From positions 1-8,240 of the forward strand of contig CAMNZV010000062.1 of NCBI GenBank assembly GCA_946575275.1: a stretch of 8,240 nt of DNA, read 5' to 3'. The notes under the pieces were generated by a model. It worked only from the letters and a program-made list of their open reading frames with translations. It was not told the origin of the DNA and searched no databases. Of this stretch, positions 1 through 6,473 are shown piece after piece. Position 1 is the stretch's first letter. Every line of letters begins with the position of its first letter. The DNA comes from an uncultured Clostridium sp. Its GTDB lineage: Bacteria > Bacillota > Clostridia > Clostridiales > Clostridiaceae. The position numbers and the translations under genes were made by a program.

Positions 1-685
1 TTCCATTATAAGCTTTTTCATCAACAGATAAATTGAACTTTTTGCTAATTGTATCTAATAACAAATCTCTCTTATCTAATAAATCATTAGGTGTTTCACC
101 TGAAGCTGTTATCATTTTAATTTCTTTATTTAATGTATTAATCTGATCTAAGTAATTATTTATATCTGTACAGTCTGTTCTAAGTGCTGTTTTTGCATTT
201 GTACTTAAATCTTCAAGCTTTGTTGCTGTACTATTTAAGGCATCTGTAAGAGTTAATGTTCTTTGCACTGCAACTGTACGTGCATTTGAACTATTAGGTT
301 GTTTTGATAATTCTTGATATGAGTCAAAAAAATTACCAAGAAGTGTAGAAATACCTTTATCTGAGGGTTCATTAAAAATCCCCTCTACTTGATATAACAC
401 TTCATTTCTAATTTCTGCCTTTCCAAGTGAGCTGTTTTCTCCCCTTACCTGATAATCTAAAAAAGTGTCTCGAATTCTAGTAATTGCATTTATTTCTGCT
501 CCTGTACCTACCTGTCCTCTATATGTTCCTGGTGAATAGGGTTTAGATGTTACTATTTCTGCTCTTTGTCTTGAATATCCTACTGTGTTTGCATTTGACA
601 TATTATGTGAAGTTACATCAATTGTTGCTTGTGCAACATTTATACCTCTTTTAGCAACATTAAAGGTTGCAAATAATCCTGACAT
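1..685 (-). CDS. flgK: FlgK, flagellar hook-filament junction protein 1 (HAP1), 3' end outside window
   Basis: FlgK caps the hook and forms the junction on which the flagellin filament is built; it is exported by the flagellar type III apparatus and acts outside the cell. The frame opens at ATG 685 and stays open to the window edge, giving the first 228 residues; a full FlgK is much longer, so this is a cut by the window and not a broken gene. Residues 26-40 (SHNMSNANTVGYSRQ) are the conserved N-terminal signature of rod, hook and HAP proteins, and the following 'TGAEINAITRIRDTFLDYQ' stretch is typical of FlgK. The N-terminus is rich in heptad-like helices, as expected for the D0/D1 region, and has no Sec signal peptide. 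AGGAGGA lies 5 bases before the ATG. It starts 14 bases after flgN, so the two are very probably co-transcribed from the sigma-28 promoter ahead of flgM. Its neighbour FlgN is its expected chaperone. Confidence 0.95.
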   Translation of the reverse strand, partial: MSGLFATFNVAKRGINVAQATIDVTSHNMSNANTVGYSRQRAEIVTSKPYSPGTYRGQVGTGAEINAITRIRDTFLDYQVRGENSSLGKAEIRNEVLYQVEGIFNEPSDKGISTLLGNFFDSYQELSKQPNSSNARTVAVQRTLTLTDALNSTATKLEDLSTNAKTALRTDCTDINNYLDQINTLNKEIKMITASGETPNDLLDKRDLLLDTISKKFNLSVDEKAYNG

Positions 686-699
686 TTATATCCTCCTTA

Positions 700-1113
700 T
701 CACTTTGATATTTTTCCATAGGAATTATATGTTTTAACATCTCTTCTTGGATTTATTATGTTTATAATTTGATTATTAAAGCCTATTTGCTGTTTAATTA
801 ATAACTCATTAGTTTCTTTTTGATGTTTTATGCTTTCTATAAGTTTTACTAATCTTCTATAGGTTTCATCCAAATCTTTATAATGGGTTTTAGCTACTAT
901 TTCCTTCATGCTTTTATTGCCAATTAGCTTACGTCTTGCGACTTCAATTTCCGCAACGCTTTTATTAGAATTTTTTATTTTATCTACAAGAGCCTCTAAT
1001 TCAAAAACATTTTTTTTCATTATGTGTATATATTGCTCATCTAAAAGGTTCAATGTGGATTTTAATGCCTCTTCTTCCCTTAACAGTATTGCTGCTAATT
1101 CTTTATCAATCAT
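700..1113 (-). CDS. flgN: FlgN-family export chaperone for FlgK/FlgL
   Basis: A 137-residue, almost wholly alpha-helical, charged protein of the size and composition of the FlgN family (YvyG in Bacillus subtilis). FlgN proteins bind FlgK and FlgL in the cytoplasm and deliver them to the flagellar export gate. What is seen: two long predicted helices (about residues 3-52 and 68-115) with coiled-coil character, then a short tail with INPRRDVKTYNSYGK, which resembles the C-terminal substrate-binding tail of the family. Sequence conservation in this family is low, so position carries much of the call: it lies between flgM and flgK exactly as in other Firmicutes. Its ATG overlaps the flgM stop by four bases (ATGA at 1110-1113), and AAGAGGTA lies about 7 bases upstream, inside flgM, so translational coupling is likely. 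Confidence 0.87.
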   Translation of the reverse strand: MIDKELAAILLREEEALKSTLNLLDEQYIHIMKKNVFELEALVDKIKNSNKSVAEIEVARRKLIGNKSMKEIVAKTHYKDLDETYRRLVKLIESIKHQKETNELLIKQQIGFNNQIINIINPRRDVKTYNSYGKISK

Positions 1114-1388
1114 ATTTTGTTACCTCTTATATAGTCTATCATGCTTTGAGCTGTAAGCCTTGCATCTACATTATAAGTCCCGTTGTTAATTTTGTTTTTT
1201 ATTAATTCTATATCCTTATCTAGGTTAATATTTAAATTTTCCAAAGAATAATTCATTAAACTCTTACCTATTGATGATATTTCAATACTATCTTTTTTTG
1301 TATTTTCATTAATAGCATTTACTTTAGTATCATTAATTCTATTATAGGTATTAATGATATTTCGAGAGTTTATTCCATTTATCTTCAT
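1110..1388 (-). CDS. flgM: FlgM, anti-sigma-28 factor
   Basis: FlgM binds and inhibits the flagellar sigma factor (SigD/FliA, sigma-28) until the hook-basal body is complete, so late genes are not expressed early. The 92-residue product has the usual family length and layout: a short MKING start, a low-complexity polar N-terminal half likely to be disordered, an ISSIGKSL stretch (residues 38-45), and a C-terminal helical part with GTYNVDARLTAQSMIDYI, the conserved sigma-binding region. GGAGGGA sits 5 bases before the ATG, which fixes the start. It is the first gene after a near-consensus sigma-28 promoter (1420-1446), so FlgM production should be driven by the factor it inhibits. The stop overlaps the flgN start in ATGA. 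Confidence 0.93.
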   Translation of the reverse strand: MKINGINSRNIINTYNRINDTKVNAINENTKKDSIEISSIGKSLMNYSLENLNINLDKDIELIKNKINNGTYNVDARLTAQSMIDYIRGNKI

Positions 1389-1419
1389 AAAAATCCCTCC
1401 ATTTTATGTTCTTATTTAA

Positions 1420-1446
1420 TTATCGTCAAATCAGATAATTAATTTA
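1420..1446 (-). promoter_or_regulatory. Sigma-28 (SigD/FliA-type) promoter for flgM-flgN-flgK
   Basis: Reading the minus strand, a -35 TAAA (1446-1443) is followed by exactly 15 bases and then a -10 GACGATAA (1427-1420). The known sigma-28 consensus is TAAA, about 15 bases, GCCGATAA/T, so only one base of the -10 differs. A start point about 7 bases further on would give a leader of roughly 25 bases with a GGAGGGA ribosome binding site at 1400-1394. The position ahead of flgM matches the known sigma-D control of this gene in Bacillus. It lies just beyond the T-run of the preceding terminator. Confidence 0.83.
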
Positions 1447-1454
1447 GGGTAAAT

Positions 1455-1497
1455 TAAAAAAAATAAGCAATACTATTATTTTAGTTTTGCTTATTTT
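1455..1497 (-). terminator. Rho-independent terminator after the radical SAM gene
   Basis: Bases 1460-1470 and 1487-1497 are perfect 11-base inverted complements (core AAGCAA/TTGCTT) around a 16-base loop. On the minus strand the second arm runs directly into an eight-T run, so it reads as an intrinsic terminator for the gene ending at 1506, nine bases away. The stem has only two G-C pairs, weak for a terminator but in keeping with this AT-rich genome. On the plus strand there is only a short, broken T stretch, so it is not clearly bidirectional. Confidence 0.75.
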
Positions 1498-1505
1498 AAT
1501 TTAAT

Positions 1506-3461
1506 TTAATTTTGACATTTTATTAAAAATCTTTTGTTTGTTACATCTAATTTCCCATGTCTTGCGCAATAACTACATTCTTCCCTTACATTGCCAATCA
1601 TTGAATTTCTTAATCCTAACATTTTATTATTATTCCAAACCTCCTCTATACTTTCTATATCTAAATCTCCTACAATAATTCGTTTTGGAAAATCCATGCA
1701 GCATGGTCCAACCCTACCATCACTATAAATCCATAGATGTGAGAATGGATATATGCAATATACATCTCCTTCAGAACAATTATATTTTATTGGATTTTTA
1801 AAAGTACCAGGACAAAAATATTTTATACCATATTTATTTGCTAGCTTTTCCGCCTTAGAAAACATGTCATCGGATATCTCTTGATAATTATATAAACTTA
1901 ACTTTTCAAGTTCCTTATAATATATTATATCATGATAAGCTATAACTGAATTTACTTGTAGTTTATTGGCTAATTCTATTACATCAGGTAGCTCCGTTAT
2001 GTTCCATTTTAATGCTCCAAAGTTTAATGTTAAATTAGGTAATTTAGACTTATACTTTTTCTTATATTTATTTATTAATTCTAAACTTTCTATTACTTTG
2101 TCAAGTTTTCCATTTATTCTTATCTTTTCATAAGTTTCATTTGTTGAACCATCACATGAAAAGCTTAAATCTGAAATACCACTAGTAACTATCCTTTCAG
2201 CTATCTCATCATTAACAAGCTGCAAATTAGATGTTGTAAATACATGTATACCAAATTTTACACATTCATCTACATATTCAAAAAAATTAGGACATAATAA
2301 AGGTTCTCCTATACCCACCAAGTGAATGCTTTTTAAATATTTAAGAATTGGTCTGATTTTATCATTCCACAACTCCTTTTTTAAAATACCAGTTTTATGC
2401 TCTTTTAAATTATTAAAACACTGTGGACATTTCAAATTACATGCACTTGAAACCTCTACCTGCAAAGATTCAAGTTTTTCAATAGGCATGTACATTTGTT
2501 GTAATTTTCTCTCCTCAAGAATTTTATCTATTTGTTTTGTATTCTCTATTCTTACCCACTCTTTTAATTTAAAATCATACATCTTAATAATTTTTGCAGG
2601 ACTTCCAACTGCAACGCAATAATCTGGAATATCTTTCTTTACTACAGAATTAGTTCCTATTACACAATTCCTTCCAACCGTAACATTTCCAAATATTGCA
2701 CTGTTTGCACCTATCCAACTACCACTTCCAATATGTACTTCATTATTAGTTCCAGTTATTCCTTGATACATTATTGGCGTATTTATATCTTTGTATTCAT
2801 GACCACAATCAGCAATATATACATTAGATGCTATTAATACATTTTCGCCAATTACCACTTTATTAGCTGCACTTATTACACATCTTCTACCAATATTAGT
2901 ACCCTTGCCAATTTCAACTATATACTTATGATTAGGATTTTCATAAGCTATATCAAGCCATGAATCCCTTTGAACCACTACACCAGAGCATATTTTCATC
3001 CTATGAATTTTTCTGACATCACAACTTGGATCTATAAAATAATCAATTGCATTCATATCCTTTTCATCAGATTCTACATTTGAAAGTTCCTTAATAATTT
3101 GTTTTTTTAATCTATCAACATTCTCATCTTGACTATTAACCTCTATCAAATAGTCTAAGGCTAGTTTGTTTTCACCAAACATATTAAGTAAAAATGCCAT
3201 ACTATAATTAACTTCTACATTTTCCGGTTCTATTTCTAAGGCTCTATTTAATAATGGTATTACTATATCATACACCTTATTGTTTATTGCATTTATTGCA
3301 ATATAATTTAATACCTCAACTTCATTTTTGAAATCCTTAGTTATTCTTAATATATCATTTTCATCACAATCTTTATTTGTGATTAATTCCAATACTTTTG
3401 TTACATTTTCCAAACTATCTATATTTTCATTAATTTCATTAATATATTTTGTTAACTCCAT
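1506..3461 (-). CDS. TPR / hexapeptide acyltransferase / radical SAM-SPASM fusion protein, function unknown
   Basis: A 651-residue cytoplasmic protein with no signal peptide or membrane segment. Three parts are visible. (1) Residues 1-125 are helical and TPR-like (VIPLLNRALEIEPENVEVNY at 67-86). (2) Residues about 145-295 are a left-handed beta-helix acyltransferase of the xenobiotic/sugar O- or N-acetyltransferase type: repeated V/I-x-I-G hexapeptides, a DCGHEY motif with likely catalytic His221, the TPIMYQG loop and the closing VGSPAKII. (3) Residues about 325-545 are a radical SAM domain with C341-x3-C345-x2-C348, aromatic F349 next to it, and GIGEP at 383-387; a SPASM-like tail follows with C569, SDGRVGPCC (580-588), EEVW (606-609) and C629-x2-C632. 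Start ATG follows AAGGGGA at a good distance. It stands alone between two hairpins, downstream of fliY and upstream of flgM. I infer modification of a flagellar or surface sugar or peptide; the substrate is not visible, so no name is given. Confidence 0.85.
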   Translation of the reverse strand: MELTKYINEINENIDSLENVTKVLELITNKDCDENDILRITKDFKNEVEVLNYIAINAINNKVYDIVIPLLNRALEIEPENVEVNYSMAFLLNMFGENKLALDYLIEVNSQDENVDRLKKQIIKELSNVESDEKDMNAIDYFIDPSCDVRKIHRMKICSGVVVQRDSWLDIAYENPNHKYIVEIGKGTNIGRRCVISAANKVVIGENVLIASNVYIADCGHEYKDINTPIMYQGITGTNNEVHIGSGSWIGANSAIFGNVTVGRNCVIGTNSVVKKDIPDYCVAVGSPAKIIKMYDFKLKEWVRIENTKQIDKILEERKLQQMYMPIEKLESLQVEVSSACNLKCPQCFNNLKEHKTGILKKELWNDKIRPILKYLKSIHLVGIGEPLLCPNFFEYVDECVKFGIHVFTTSNLQLVNDEIAERIVTSGISDLSFSCDGSTNETYEKIRINGKLDKVIESLELINKYKKKYKSKLPNLTLNFGALKWNITELPDVIELANKLQVNSVIAYHDIIYYKELEKLSLYNYQEISDDMFSKAEKLANKYGIKYFCPGTFKNPIKYNCSEGDVYCIYPFSHLWIYSDGRVGPCCMDFPKRIIVGDLDIESIEEVWNNNKMLGLRNSMIGNVREECSYCARHGKLDVTNKRFLIKCQN

Positions 3462-3482
3462 AATTGTCCCCTTTTAATTTTT

Positions 3483-3529
3483 AATAAAAAACTTACCTAA
3501 AACAAGATACTTCTTATTTAAGGTAAGTT
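3483..3529 (-). terminator. Probable intrinsic terminator after fliY
   Basis: Bases 3490-3498 and 3521-3529 form a perfect 9-base inverted repeat (AACTTACCT/AGGTAAGTT), extendable by three A-T pairs after one mismatch, with a loop of about 14 bases. On the minus strand the second arm ends in six consecutive Ts, then ATT. It lies 15 bases after the fliY stop and would end the chemotaxis/switch operon. The T-run is only about 20 bases before the ATG of the next gene, so it could also act as a partial terminator or leader hairpin for that gene. Confidence 0.68.
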
Positions 3530-3544
3530 ATTACCAGCTATATT

Positions 3545-4654
3545 TTATTTAAGTGATTTTATTCTATCTGCATTGCTTATAATACTTGTTATTCTAACTC
3601 CAAAGTTCTCATCAACTACTACAACTTCTCCAAAAGCAATTTTTTTACCATTTACTAATATTTCAACTGGTTCTTCAGCTAATTTATCAAGTTCCACTAG
3701 TGATCCTGTACTTAAAGCTAAGATATCTTTAATTGTCTTTTTTGTTCTACCTAAAACTACTGAAATATCTAAAGGCACATCTAAAATTAAATCAATATTC
3801 TTAGGTGTATTAGCCTTAGCTACAGGTGTTAACGGTTCAAAACTAGCTTCATGAATATCAACCTTAGGTTCTGGCTTTGTATATTCAACCCTTGGTTTTT
3901 CAATAATTGGTTTTTCAACAATTATAGGTTCTTCCTCAGCCTTTACTGGGATAGTCTCTTCCTTTTTAACCTCTTCTTGTTCTTCTGTTCCCATCATTAT
4001 TGCACTTATTTTTTTTGCAGTTGATATTGGTAATATCTGCATAATGTTACTATCAACTAAATCTCCAATAGTCATATGGAAATTTACCCTAACTATCTTT
4101 TCATTTTCTGGAATATTATCTGATAATGTTTCTCCTTCGTCTCTCCAAATCTTAGATTTTGGTGGGGATATGTTTACCTCTCTTGAAAACATTGTTGCCA
4201 TTGATGTTGCAGATGAACCTATCATTTGATTCATTGCCTCTTGAACTGCACTTACTTCTAGCTCTGACAATTCATGCTCCTCAACCTTACCGTCTCCACC
4301 CATCATTAAGCTTGCAATAACTGCCGCATCCTTAGTTTGGATAATTAATACATTTCTTCCTGTAATTCCAGTTGTATATTCTACTTCTAAAACTACATTT
4401 GGCGTTATAAAATTAGTTTTAATTTCTCCAAGTGTAGTTTCTGTAACTACTGGAGTTGTGATATTAACTTTTTGATTAATAATTTGATATAAGGCTGTGG
4501 AAGCTGCACCCATTGAGATATTTCCAATTTCCCCTAATAAATCCTTATCTATGTCCGTTAGCTCAATTGTGTTATTTTGTATATCATTGTTATTACTACT
4601 ATCTCCGTTTAATAGTGAATTTATTTCCTCTTGAGATAAAAAACCATTACTCAA
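3545..4654 (-). CDS. fliY: FliY, motor switch protein with CheC-like CheY-P phosphatase and FliN domain
   Basis: FliY is part of the cytoplasmic C-ring of the flagellar motor and, in Bacillus, removes phosphate from CheY-P at the switch. The 369-residue product shows three parts. Residues 6-16 (LSQEEINSLLN) are a CheY-P-binding motif like that of FliM. Residues about 30-222 are a CheC-like domain with both active-site signatures intact: D38-x3-E42-x2-N45-x22-P68 and S135-x3-E139-x2-N142-x22-P165. A charged Pro/Glu/Lys-rich linker (about 223-285) then leads to a FliN/SpoA domain at 287-369 (LDVPLDISVVLGRTKKTI, then ALSTGSLVELDKLA, then VNGKKIAFGEVVVVDENFGVRI). The start is TTG: no in-frame ATG exists before the EINSLL motif and a stop lies just upstream. 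It overlaps the fliM end by 8 bases. Some annotations call this fusion fliN. Confidence 0.95.
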   Translation of the reverse strand: MSNGFLSQEEINSLLNGDSSNNNDIQNNTIELTDIDKDLLGEIGNISMGAASTALYQIINQKVNITTPVVTETTLGEIKTNFITPNVVLEVEYTTGITGRNVLIIQTKDAAVIASLMMGGDGKVEEHELSELEVSAVQEAMNQMIGSSATSMATMFSREVNISPPKSKIWRDEGETLSDNIPENEKIVRVNFHMTIGDLVDSNIMQILPISTAKKISAIMMGTEEQEEVKKEETIPVKAEEEPIIVEKPIIEKPRVEYTKPEPKVDIHEASFEPLTPVAKANTPKNIDLILDVPLDISVVLGRTKKTIKDILALSTGSLVELDKLAEEPVEILVNGKKIAFGEVVVVDENFGVRITSIISNADRIKSLK

Positions 4655-5642
4655 TTTCGTTCACATCCTTATCTATAATTTCTAATACAGTTACTCCCAT
4701 ATATTTGCCTATTGTTCCTGGCTTTCCATAATAATATGGTTTGTTTTCCAAATAAATTTCAACAGGACTTGTGCATTTTGTATCTAATTTTAATACATCC
4801 CCTTCTGTTAAATTTAAGAAATCATCAACACTTAAATTTGTTTCACCAAGTTTTGCAAATAAATCAATTTCTACTGGTTTTAGATTGTCCTCTAATTTCT
4901 CTTTTGCTTCATCATTTAATTCGTCTGAATCATTTTTAAACCAATATTGTACAACTAATTTATCTAGTACTTTTTCAATTGATAAATACGGTATACATAA
5001 GTTTATAAATGAATTATTCTTGCCCATTTCTACTGAAAAAACTATTAATGCAACGGGTTCATTTGGTGCTAAGGTTTGGTTGATTGCAGGATTAGTTTCT
5101 ATGTTTTCTATTTCTGGTTCAACCTTTAAAATATCTTCCCATGCTAATTTTAAATTAGCAATCATTCCCGCATTAACTTGCTTCATAATATTCTTATCAA
5201 TATCTGAAAATTCTTTGCTTGTATTTTTTCGATCTCCAGTTCCCCCTAATAAAATATCAATTATTTGATATGAAAATTGTGGATTAGTTTCAAAAAGCAA
5301 GCTTCCATTTAATGGTGGCATCTTGAACATTGTCATTATCGTTGGATTTTGTACAGAATGAATAAATTCTTCATATGTAACCTGTTCTACAGTTTCAATT
5401 TTGACTTTTACATTTTTTCTAACCTGAGCAGTTAAATAATTTGAAATTATTCTTGCAAAATTATCATGAATTAATTCCAGTGTTCTTATATGATCTTTAG
5501 AAAACTTTTGTGGACTTCTAAAGTCATATATTTTAACCTTATGTTTATCTTCTTCAGCTACAATTTGATCTGGTTCTAATTCTCCTGTAGACAAGGCAGA
5601 CAATAGTGCATCAATTTCACTTTGTGATAAAACATCTGCCAT
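4647..5642 (-). CDS. fliM: FliM, flagellar motor switch protein
   Basis: FliM forms the middle of the C-ring, binds CheY-P and passes the signal to FliG, switching motor rotation. The 331-residue product has the normal family length and three-part layout: the N-terminal CheY-P-binding helix LSQSEIDALLSAL (residues 5-17), the CheC-like middle domain with the GGTGD motif (133-137) needed for FliG contact, and a C-terminal SpoA/FliN-like domain (about 255-325) ending in GKPGTIGKYMGVTVLEII. Unlike CheC and FliY, the middle domain shows no D/S-x3-E-x2-N phosphatase signature, as expected for FliM. An AGAGGT ribosome binding site precedes the ATG. It starts 19 bases after cheW and overlaps fliY, so it is part of one operon. 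Confidence 0.97.
   Translation of the reverse strand: MADVLSQSEIDALLSALSTGELEPDQIVAEEDKHKVKIYDFRSPQKFSKDHIRTLELIHDNFARIISNYLTAQVRKNVKVKIETVEQVTYEEFIHSVQNPTIMTMFKMPPLNGSLLFETNPQFSYQIIDILLGGTGDRKNTSKEFSDIDKNIMKQVNAGMIANLKLAWEDILKVEPEIENIETNPAINQTLAPNEPVALIVFSVEMGKNNSFINLCIPYLSIEKVLDKLVVQYWFKNDSDELNDEAKEKLEDNLKPVEIDLFAKLGETNLSVDDFLNLTEGDVLKLDTKCTSPVEIYLENKPYYYGKPGTIGKYMGVTVLEIIDKDVNEIE
4664..4670 (-). promoter_or_regulatory. Ribosome binding site supporting the TTG start of fliY
   Basis: AAGGATG on the minus strand lies inside the last codons of fliM, with AAGGA 11 bases before TTG 4654. The spacing is slightly long. A nearby ATG at 4647 is out of frame with FliY, and the FliY frame has a TGA at 4663-4661, so TTG is the only credible start that keeps the N-terminal CheY-binding motif. 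Confidence 0.6.
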
Positions 5643-5661
5643 TTATTTACCTCTTTCCTAT

Positions 5662-6057
5662 TTAATTTAGTAGATTATCTATATCTATTATTGTTAGTAA
5701 TTTATCATCCTTATTTACTATTCCTTTTATATACTCAGAATTTTTACTTAACTCTGTTTTTTGTATTTCTTTTTCATCTATATCTAACACTTCTTCAACT
5801 TCATCTACACAAATACCAATTTCCTCATCTTCAACCTTAACTATTATTATACTATTATGTCCCTCACTTTGCTCTAAATTTAATAGCATATTTATATCTA
5901 CAAGAGATTTAATGTTTCCTCTTAAATTGATTAACCCTTTAATATGCTTAGGTGCCTTTGGAACCATTGTTATTTGCATCATGTCATTTATTCCTTGGAC
6001 CTTTTCTGTTTCAACAGCAAAATGCTCCTCTGATAGCTTAAAAACTATAATTTGCAT
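5662..6057 (-). CDS. cheW: CheW, chemotaxis coupling protein
   Basis: CheW links chemoreceptors to the kinase CheA at the membrane-bound arrays. The 131-residue product is one CheW-like double beta-barrel, somewhat shorter than the usual 140-170 residues because both tails are short. Conserved landmarks are visible: VPKAPKHIKGLINLRG (32-47) with the receptor/CheA-contact Arg46, SLVDI (51-55), the GICVDEVEEVLDI stretch (81-93) and a final KGIVNKDDKLLTIIDI. GGAGGA sits 7 bases before the ATG; an ATG closer to it (6064) is out of frame and too close. It lies 37 bases after cheY and 19 bases before fliM. It resembles the P5 domain at the end of the CheA in this window, to which it binds in known systems. 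Confidence 0.95.
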   Translation of the reverse strand: MQIIVFKLSEEHFAVETEKVQGINDMMQITMVPKAPKHIKGLINLRGNIKSLVDINMLLNLEQSEGHNSIIIVKVEDEEIGICVDEVEEVLDIDEKEIQKTELSKNSEYIKGIVNKDDKLLTIIDIDNLLN

Positions 6058-6094
6058 TTGACATTCCTCCTAAATATGTATTGATAGTATGTCT

Positions 6095-6454
6095 TTACCC
6101 AACCACCTTACTTACCGCTTCTAATACTCTATCTGGTTGGAATGGCTTTACTATAAAGTCCCTTGCCCCAGCTTTTATAGCATCCATAACCATAGATTGT
6201 TGTCCCATTGCAGAACACATGATAATCTTAGCATCTGGGTTTGTTTCTCTAATTTTCTTTACTGCTTCAATTCCATCCATATCTGGCATTGTTATATCCA
6301 TTGTTACCACATCTGGCTTTTCCTTATTGTACATATCAACTGCAATTAATCCATTACTAGCCTCACCAACTACATCATATCCATTCTTCTCTAGGATATC
6401 CTTTATCATCATTCTCATAAACGCTGCGTCATCAACAATTAATACTCTTGCCAT
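6095..6454 (-). CDS. cheY: CheY, chemotaxis response regulator
   Basis: A stand-alone receiver domain of 119 residues with no output domain. It takes phosphate from CheA and, as CheY-P, binds the FliM and FliY N-termini at the motor. All catalytic residues are present: acidic pair D8-D9 (VDDAAFMR), phosphoacceptor D53 (TMDITMPDMDG), switch residue S81 (MCSAMGQQ), aromatic F100 and K103 (KPFQP). The sequence is of the Bacillus/Thermotoga CheY type rather than the enteric type. GGAGG lies 9 bases before the ATG. It sits between cheC, which encodes its phosphatase, and cheW, with fliM next, so signal, signal removal and target are in one operon. Confidence 0.97.
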   Translation of the reverse strand: MARVLIVDDAAFMRMMIKDILEKNGYDVVGEASNGLIAVDMYNKEKPDVVTMDITMPDMDGIEAVKKIRETNPDAKIIMCSAMGQQSMVMDAIKAGARDFIVKPFQPDRVLEAVSKVVG

Positions 6455-6473
6455 AATTTAAAACCTCCAAATT

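Noticed and set aside
3579..3584. TATTAT -10-like box near the end of fliY as a promoter for the radical SAM gene
   Set aside because: No acceptable -35 lies 16-18 bases upstream, there is no extended -10, and such boxes are common by chance in DNA this AT-rich. A hairpin terminator would also lie between it and the gene.
4771..5268. Plus-strand open frame of 165 codons opposite fliM
   Set aside because: It lies fully antisense to a clearly conserved gene, has no convincing ribosome binding site, and its serine/phenylalanine-rich product looks like the reverse frame of AT-rich coding DNA.
6058..6094. cheY-cheW gap as a possible regulatory element
   Set aside because: The 37 bases hold only a ribosome binding site and AT-rich spacer; no stable hairpin or promoter pair was seen.
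6081..6461. Plus-strand open frame of 126 codons covering cheY almost end to end
   Set aside because: It is a mirror of cheY. The hydrophobic product is explained by reverse-complement reading of the receiver domain, with no independent start signal.
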